Below, in pieces: positions 58,118 through 64,000 of a stretch of DNA of 64,000 nucleotides. The notes below the pieces were generated by a model. It saw only the letters and a program-made list of their open reading frames with translations. It searched no databases and was not told the DNA's origin. The first letter of the stretch is position 1, and each line of letters opens with the position of its first letter. Where the stretch lies: contig CAXIPT010000006.1 of the NCBI GenBank assembly GCA_964030475.1, positions 4,598,210 through 4,662,209 on the forward strand. Direction: 5' to 3'. The position numbers and the translations under genes were made by a program. This DNA is from Tethya wilhelma (taxonomy: Eukaryota; Porifera; Demospongiae; Tethyida; Tethyidae).

Positions 58118-59568
58118 TCAATAAGCAGAACTAGAATTTAATGTGCTTCTAGCTACGGTGGTTTCCTCCAGTCCTAATGCATTAGCTATCTCTTCCTCAA
58201 ATGTCAGCAACGATGGAACAAATGTCTTCTCAGTAGCTGCACTGGCTGAAGTGTCTTGAACTCCCTCTGTAGAAACAGAGCAAATGAAATTGACGACCAT
58301 TACATCCCTCCCTAATCCCTCACCAGTGTAGCCTCCTCTAGACTTCCAGTCCTTGCGTTCCTTCAATGATGGAGGTTTGGGGATGATGGCTCCCGACCTC
58401 CTCGACACACGGACCTTCTCCCCATCCTCTGTGTACATGTACTTCACACGACAAGGCTTGCTGTAGCAGGGATAAAGAGTAAAACATACCGTATAGCCGG
58501 AAATATTGACGGTCAAAAAATTTGACGGTTTGCTCCGCAGAACGTAAAATAAAAATATTGACAAATTTAAATTTGACGATTTGCGCGTGCGCATAATACA
58601 TTCATATACGGTGCCCAAAATATTGGCGGATTTAAATTTGACTATTTGGACTTTGACCGTCAAACCGTCAAATTAAAATCCCCGTCAATATTTCCCGCTA
58701 TACGGTAGCTACAAATTTTCATGGCAAAAAAAGATTGTGAAAATTTCCCTTACTTAGCACTACTCTTTGTGATTTTAAAATACTTCTCTTTCTATAGGAC
58801 ATCAACAATTGTAAGTGCTTTGCTTTTCAGCAACTGATATTTTATCGATATCACTTCTCACAATTCACTACATGTCAGCAAGAGTCCATAATCAGAAGGG
58901 AAACTTTATTCTTCTTCCCTTGTGATTACGGACTCTTGATGTCAGATGCTCACCACTTCACTTCAGCTAGCTTAATTATCTATGCTTAATTCAATGTGCA
59001 AAATTTGTGAACAGTCTGCATAGCAATTAATAACACAAGACCATCATTTCACTAATTGAGAGTCTCACTTGTCCTGTGGGTCAATGAGGGCCACATTGGA
59101 GATGTGGAGAGGAGCCTCACTCAGCACCCTCCCGGCTGGCATGTCTCCCATCTGAGGCACCACACGGATGTGCTGGGTGGGTGGAGGAAAGGAAAGAAGC
59201 AAATCTTACTAAATTTGTGTTTCAATTTCGATCGATCACTTCATTTCTATCTGACCCACTCACAGTGTTCAGTCCAAGGACAAACAGACGATGTTGTTTG
59301 CGATTGACTAGACCTACTGTTCCTTGCTTGCCTTTGTCTTTACCAGCTAGTACTTCAACCTGAAGCAAAAGACAAAGTTATACATGGACTATTAGCTGGT
59401 GCAATTTAATTAGAAAATTTTCCATAAAGTGATATATATGTGTATTAAGTTTCTTACTTTGTCTCCTTTCACAATGTTCCATTTCTTGATAGGCTCACGT
59501 GGCTTCCTTTTCAGACCCCTCAGCTGTTTGACACGTCTAGCAGACTGCGTCCAAGGTCTCCAAGACAT
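58118..59568 (-). CDS. MRPL24: Mitochondrial ribosomal protein uL24m
   Basis: Exons 59568-59458, 59359-59264, 59172-59069, 58460-58324 and 58266-58118 give 198 aa with matching phases. The KOW motif of uL24 is visible in KGDKVEVLAGKDKGKQGTV; LFVLGLNTH, EAPLHISNVALIDPQD and VRVSRRSGAIIPKP follow the mitochondrial family. The N-terminus (MSWRPWTQSARRVKQLRGLK) is basic, as expected for import. It acts as an early assembly protein of the large mitochondrial subunit. It is the second mitoribosomal gene within 10 kb, but no operon is implied. Confidence 0.93.
58487..58707. mobile_element. TACCGTA-family MITE in MRPL24 intron 3, CAATATT subtype
   Basis: Left TACCGTATAGCCGGAAATAT followed by TGACGGTC, right CCGTCAATATTTCCCGCTAT followed by ACGGTA. 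Several internal GACGGTTT and GTCAAA words are also inverted. Confidence 0.75.
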
Positions 59569-59749
59569 GCTTTGATCGATCAGCTCAGAAATAAATTATT
59601 TTTTAACGATCCGTTCCTACTGCTACTGAACTACTTGCTGGGGAGCTCCCTGGGGATCCCCCTTCAATGCGAGCCCGTGCCTGCAAAACAGGGTGTGCAT
59701 TTGTGCTGGAGTAGCTTCTGCGTCTCACGGTTGATTCATAGACCTGGCA

Positions 59750-61062
59750 TGATATAGGGGGGTATGTTCCATTTTTTGATATGCTTATAACCAGTTATTA
59801 GCAGTTAAAAGGTTATAAAATTAAGAATACAGCAATTGCAAAATTAATGATGTGTTTTGTCTTGATTGATCTACATCACAGTGGTACTGCGATGTGATGT
59901 CACGTTGTAACAGGTTAAAACAGGTTATAGTAGATTATAATGGGTTATTAGAGGTTACAGTGGGTTACAATGTGTTGTATAGGTTGCAACAGATTAAAAC
60001 AGGTTATAGTGGGTTATTAGAGGTTACAGTGGGTTACAATGTGTTGTATAGGTTGTAACAGATTAAAACAGGTTATAGTGGGTTATAAGAGGTTACAGTG
60101 GGTTACAATGTGTTGTTACAGGTTGTAACATGTTAAAACAGGTTATAGTGGGTTATAAGAGGTTACAGAGGGTTTCAAATGTGTTGTATAGGTTGTAACA
60201 GGCTAAAACAGGTTATAGTGGGTTATAAGAGGTTGCAGTGGATTATAATGGGTTATAAGAGGTTACAGTGGGTTTCAAATGTGTTGTACAGGTTGTAACA
60301 GGGTAAAACAGGTTATAGTAGGTTATAATGGGTTATAAGAGGTTACAGTGGGTTTCAAATGTGTTGTACAGGTTGTAACAGGGTAAAACAGGTTATAGTA
60401 GATTATAATGGGTTATAAGAGGTTACAGTGGGTTTCTGTACAGGTTGTAACAGGTTAAAACAGGTTATAGTGAGTTATTATGGGTTATTAGCCTGTTACA
60501 ACCTGTACAACACATTTGAAACCCACCTGTAACCTCTTATAACCCACTATAACCTGTTTTAGTCTGTTACAACCTATACAACACATTTGTAACCCACTGT
60601 AACCTCTAATAACCCACTATAACCTGTTTTAACATGTTACAACCTATACAACACATTGTAACCCACTGTAACCTCTAATAACCCACTATAACCTGTTTTA
60701 ATCTGTTACAACCTATCCAACACATTGTAACCCACTGTAACCTCTTATGACCCATTATAATCCACTGTAACCTCTTATAACCCACTATAACCTGTTTTAA
60801 TCTGTTACAACCTATACAACACTCTAACCCAATAACCCTTTATCTATAACCCACTCTTTCGCATTATCTGCTTATAACCCAACTTGAATGCATTATATTA
60901 TCCCAGTTTGAATAAAATTCAATAAAAATAATTCCTTTTAATAACCTTCTATAACCCAGCTGCAGTTTGCAAATAACCCAGTTTCCTAACTGCTGCTAAC
61001 ATCCTATAACCACAAAAACTGGTTATAAGCATATCTAAAATTGGAATAACCCCCCTATATCA
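59750..61062. mobile_element. 1.3-kb fold-back element made of inverted minisatellite
   Basis: Outer ends TGATATAGGGGGGTATGTTC and the inverted GGAATAACCCCCCTATATCA are followed by GATATGCTTATAACCAGTT and its complement. From about 59900 to 60480 the left arm is built from 60-80 bp units rich in GGTTATAGTGGGTTATAAGA; from about 60490 the right arm has the complement (TCTTATAACCCACTATAACC). The two arms could form a hairpin several hundred base pairs long. No coding frame. The layout matches fold-back (FB-like) elements in other animals. It sits between the MRPL24 start and the small gene at 61088. Confidence 0.8.
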
Positions 61063-61087
61063 AGCCACATATGTTGATTCAAAGATA

Positions 61088-61594
61088 ATGGCTTCTATTC
61101 TAGTTGCATTGGGCCTGGGTGCTGCTGTAGGATATTGGTACAAAACGAGGCAATCCTCCAGCTCCTCAGCTAACCTCAGCGCTGAGTATAGACGTGTCAA
61201 GAAGGAGAACACGAAGCTCAAGTACAAACTGTTTGTCAAGATATTCTTGTGGGGTAGTGTGGCTGCTTTGATCCTGCTGGGAGGGCTGCGAGTCTATAAG
61301 CATTATTCACCACAAAGATACGAGGCCATGAAAGTCTTTCTGGCAGTTGTCGTGGTGATTGTGCTCCTGCTGTATCTGTTGTGGTTGTCAAAGGACTACG
61401 TGAACATCATGGACTCCAATGTTAGATTGGAAGTCTTGGAGAGACAAGTTGGATCATCATTCAGTTTTGCATACAATATCACCATCAACATACTGAGTAT
61501 GCCGTGCAACAACACCTTTATCTTCCCCGCTAGTTTCTGTGCATTCATGACCATCATTGGTTTCGTTTGTTATGTACTCTTTTGGAAAATATGA
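61088..61594 (+). CDS. Unrecognised small membrane protein, 168 aa, single exon
   Basis: ATG at 61088 (MASILVALGLGAAVGYWY) to the stop ending at 61594. The N-terminus is a hydrophobic anchor; residues about 25-45 are charged (SAEYRRVKKENTKLKYK); then come hydrophobic helices at about 50-65 (IFLWGSVAALILLGG), 81-100 (VFLAVVVVIVLLLYLLW) and near the C-terminus (FCAFMTIIGFVCYVLFW). Three to four membrane passes are predicted by eye. No family recognised. It starts 26 bp after the fold-back element, so its promoter would have to lie in the element or the gene may be fortuitous. Good codon continuity over 168 residues argues for a real gene. Confidence 0.5.
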   Translation: MASILVALGLGAAVGYWYKTRQSSSSSANLSAEYRRVKKENTKLKYKLFVKIFLWGSVAALILLGGLRVYKHYSPQRYEAMKVFLAVVVVIVLLLYLLWLSKDYVNIMDSNVRLEVLERQVGSSFSFAYNITINILSMPCNNTFIFPASFCAFMTIIGFVCYVLFWKI

Positions 61595-61766
61595 ATACAA
61601 AAGAAATATGTATAGAACTACATACAATGCTGCCTTTAGAAATCTTTACTTCAATTATATCTTTTTTTTAACTGAATTGAAATAATCAAACAATACATGA
61701 CATTGCACTAAAATTAATTGAAATAAAGCATAGTTATTGAGCATGACTATAAATACAGTAATACTT

Positions 61767-62990
61767 TTATGAATCAAAGTCAGCCCAAGGTGGTCTTGGT
61801 GCTTCAAAGGTCCATGAGTGATGGGGGTGGGTGCTGGTGTACCTGAGAGAATGCAGCCAGATGGAGTAGACATGGAGGTCCTCCCAAGATACGTTGGAGG
61901 TATCTCTCCTTCCCTGGGAACACTCAGAACACCACTTCATCTTGGGGTAGCTCTCTGGCTCTGGGATGAATGATGGCACACTAAATGGAAAGTAAACAAT
62001 ATTAGTGTGTTTGCAACATGTGTAGCTAATGCTAGTACTAATGGGTTTTCTTTTCATTTTGTGTGTGCTTGCAAAAATGGTAACAAATGAATCCGGCCAT
62101 GGAAAGTTTAAGGATTTGTAACTAAAGCTATGCCAGACAGCACTGTTTATGTACACACCTGTTCATGTCAATTTCTCCACCATACTTATAATCATTAGCA
62201 ATTGGATGACCTACACATGGATGAATGATCAGCATACATGTGTGTGAAGAAAAGTAAACACAAATATTTTACTATCTATGCAGCTAATGTTTCACATCAC
62301 ATCCTTAAATTTTGGTCAAATGGACCTCTATTGTCTATCAGGTTACTGATATATATACTACCAGCTACTAACCTAACCATTGAAGGTGGACTCTGATCTG
62401 ATGGGTTCGTCCAGTGACTGGCTGACAGCGAACTATGGACTCTCTACCATCAACAGAGACACTCTCTCTCTCGAACAAGGTGCAACACGGCTTACCTGAA
62501 AGTAACAACAGTCAACAATAACACAGAAACTGTACAATAATGAAGTTCTGTCTGCATTTTTTCCTGTTTGTTTTAATGGTAAAATAATATTATAATGGTG
62601 AAAATTTCACAAATCTACATACAGTGCCAATCATGAGGACAACCAACCTAGTTGGGACACCGCACAGAGAATTGACTGTTCTTCCATCCTGGCAATTGGC
62701 TCTGTGACCTTCACTACCCCCTCTGGGAACACCCCCTGAACAGAAATGAAATTTTAAAAAAATCAGTGTGATTTCAAACCAGAGTATACCAGCCGATGCA
62801 TGCATGCGTAGCATTGAATGGACACACACACACACACACACACACACCTTGACTCGTGCTAAGTATTCCTTCTTGACGAGTCGTTCTTTGAAGAGACTTG
62901 AGAGTTGGGAAGATGCTTCAGTTGTCTTGGCCAAGAGCAGAAGACCAGATGCCAAGCGATCGATTCTTTTGAAACGGAAAAACCACTGGC

Positions 62991-63030
<40 letters not shown>

Positions 63031-63038
63031 NNNNNACA

Positions 63039-63077
<39 letters not shown>

Positions 63078-63919
63078 CTGGATCAGTGACTCACCTATGG
63101 ACAGCAGCAAAACAACTTCTACCTTTCAACAACTCTGGATATTCTTTCTTCACAATCTTCATGACTGTGTTCAACTGACATCCCACAAGAATAGAATAGA
63201 AGCACACACTAACTGACCGGCAGACAAAGCGAAGCTACAATTAATGGCTTACTCTAAATCTACCAATTGGATGGACAGGGATTGAGGGAGGCTTATTGAC
63301 GACCAAGAGATCTCGACTAACGTGAACCACTTGAATAGGATTGTCCAACACCTGGTGACGGAAATGAGAACAAAGAGAATATAGCGAGTATAAAAAGAAC
63401 AATTGTATCACTGCAGACTCAACACAGATTGAGTAAAATTATAAAATTTAATTTATTAAGTATTATTGAAGCATGCACACATGTGTAAGACTAAAACTGC
63501 TTTTCTTTTTCTTCTGGTGACCCTTTACCTATAAATATTTCACAATCATTACCGCTGGTTCATGCCAGTGATTGGTGTAACTGAGAGTCTCCGGCAGAGC
63601 CAGCCTGTGAGATGGGTGGACAGGTGCTCCATCTACTAGGACCCTGTGCTGGTCAAAGTCTGACTGGATTCTATTGCTTGAGAGATATGGCATCAATTCT
63701 CTCAGCACCTGATGGAAATGTGGATGGATGTGTGGATGGAAATGTGGATGGAAATGTGGATGGATGATGTGAAAGCTCACAGCAAAGAAAATTTAACATT
63801 TTTATGATAGCTCATACCTCTATAGCTTGCCTTCCAACCCAAGCATGCTTCACTCTGGCTTTAGAAGTATGCAGATAAGGAATCACCAGTCGAAAACCAT
63901 TACTGAAGGTGTATGTCAT
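61767..63919 (-). CDS. RPUSD2: RluA-type RNA pseudouridine synthase, RPUSD2-like
   Basis: Nine exons: 63919-63818, 63708-63553, 63351-63253, 63174-63095, 62965-62848, 62735-62648, 62495-62373, 62210-62159 and 61980-61767. All phases agree, for 343 aa. An S4-like N-terminal part ([32 protein letters not shown]) precedes the catalytic domain with [15 protein letters not shown], the catalytic aspartate in [17 protein letters not shown], and [19 protein letters not shown]. The C-terminal WLHSLRYTS segment is typical of RPUSD2. The enzyme isomerises uridine to pseudouridine in RNA. It is shorter than human RPUSD2, lacking the extended N- and C-terminal regions. An exon boundary splits VHR|IDR. A CA-repeat gap of five Ns lies in an intron. 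Confidence 0.92.
62996..63077. repeat. (CA)n microsatellite with a five-N gap
   Basis: CA repeats flank NNNNN at 63031-63035 in an RPUSD2 intron, so its true length is unknown. Confidence 0.9.
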
Positions 63920-63933
63920 TGCAACACACACTC

Positions 63934-63970
63934 CACGTGGCCACGTGGGCGAATCTGCGAATGTCACGTG
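63934..63970. promoter_or_regulatory. Three CACGTG E-boxes upstream of RPUSD2
   Basis: CACGTG occurs at 63934-63939, 63942-63947 and 63965-63970, within 55 bp of the RPUSD2 start codon. This palindrome is the binding site of Myc/Max and USF type bHLH factors. Clustering in an otherwise AT-rich window suggests a functional promoter, but binding is inference. Confidence 0.5.
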
Positions 63971-64000
63971 CGCGAATAGGATTCTTGAAATTTACGGACG

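Noticed and set aside
59900..60840. Telomeric repeat array
   Set aside because: Units are GGTTATAGTGGG-like and 60-80 bp long, inverted in the middle, not short TTAGGG tandem repeats.
62768..63216. Frames of 83-136 aa crossing the N gap on both strands
   Set aside because: Mainly CA repeat translation and shadows of RPUSD2 exons.
1..64000. tRNA or rRNA genes
   Set aside because: No cloverleaf with A/B boxes or rRNA-like stretch was recognised by eye; a covariance-model scan would be needed to exclude small RNAs.

Overview
This is a piece of an animal nuclear genome, most probably from a demosponge and plausibly Amphimedon queenslandica. The pointers are short genes with many small GT-AG introns (down to about 40 nt), very small intergenic distances, a DEATH-NACHT-LRR receptor of the kind expanded in that sponge, kinase-SH2 architectures, and single-N joins typical of a shotgun assembly. 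Species assignment is inference. Base composition is AT-rich with many CA/GA microsatellites. Nothing bacterial, viral or CRISPR-like was seen. Exon coordinates were worked out by hand from splice sites and reading-frame phase; exon phases close exactly for POLR3C, RASA1, RPUSD2, MRPL24, MRPL34, the first kinase and arrestin gene C.

Left part (1-18.9 kb): a minus-strand gene running off the left edge with a tandemly duplicated symmetric exon (289-1078); a ten-exon plus-strand gene of unknown function (2424-9529) with two apparent frameshifts and a duplicated contig end; a decayed Helitron Rep fragment (9840-11165); several MITE families; a contig (12152-16516) that appears to be placed in the wrong orientation, producing a false inverted repeat; and a WASP-like WH2/acidic C-terminal remnant (about 17.8-18.9 kb).

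Middle part (19-33.3 kb): three related minus-strand alpha-arrestin (ARRDC) genes. The copy at 31872-33252 is intact; the copies at 29749-30993 and 19178-20421 are frameshifted by 7- and 8-bp tandem duplications. Between them is a graveyard of nested MITEs, a 5'-truncated non-LTR retrotransposon tail, and an orphan two-exon gene (27476-28910).

Gene-dense right part (33.7-64 kb): RASA1 (p120 RasGAP, 33689-42457, minus), with a 695-bp tandem duplication of two C2 exons. Directly upstream on the same strand are two kinase genes (42664-45406 and 47092-49276) whose C-termini carry the same linker plus SH2 exon as the RASA1 N-terminus, with the same intron position and phase. Next come MRPL34 (minus) and POLR3C (plus) sharing a 140-bp bidirectional promoter; a DEATH-NACHT-LRR gene converging on POLR3C with 24 bp between stop codons; MRPL24 (minus); a 1.3-kb fold-back element full of minisatellite; a small orphan membrane protein gene; and RPUSD2 (minus) to the right edge.

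The most interesting signal is the RASA1/kinase cluster. A TKL-type kinase appears to have acquired the RASA1 linker-SH2 exon pair by local duplication, giving kinase-coiled-coil-SH2 proteins next door to the RasGAP that has the same SH2, with phases that would also allow a read-through kinase-SH2-RasGAP fusion.
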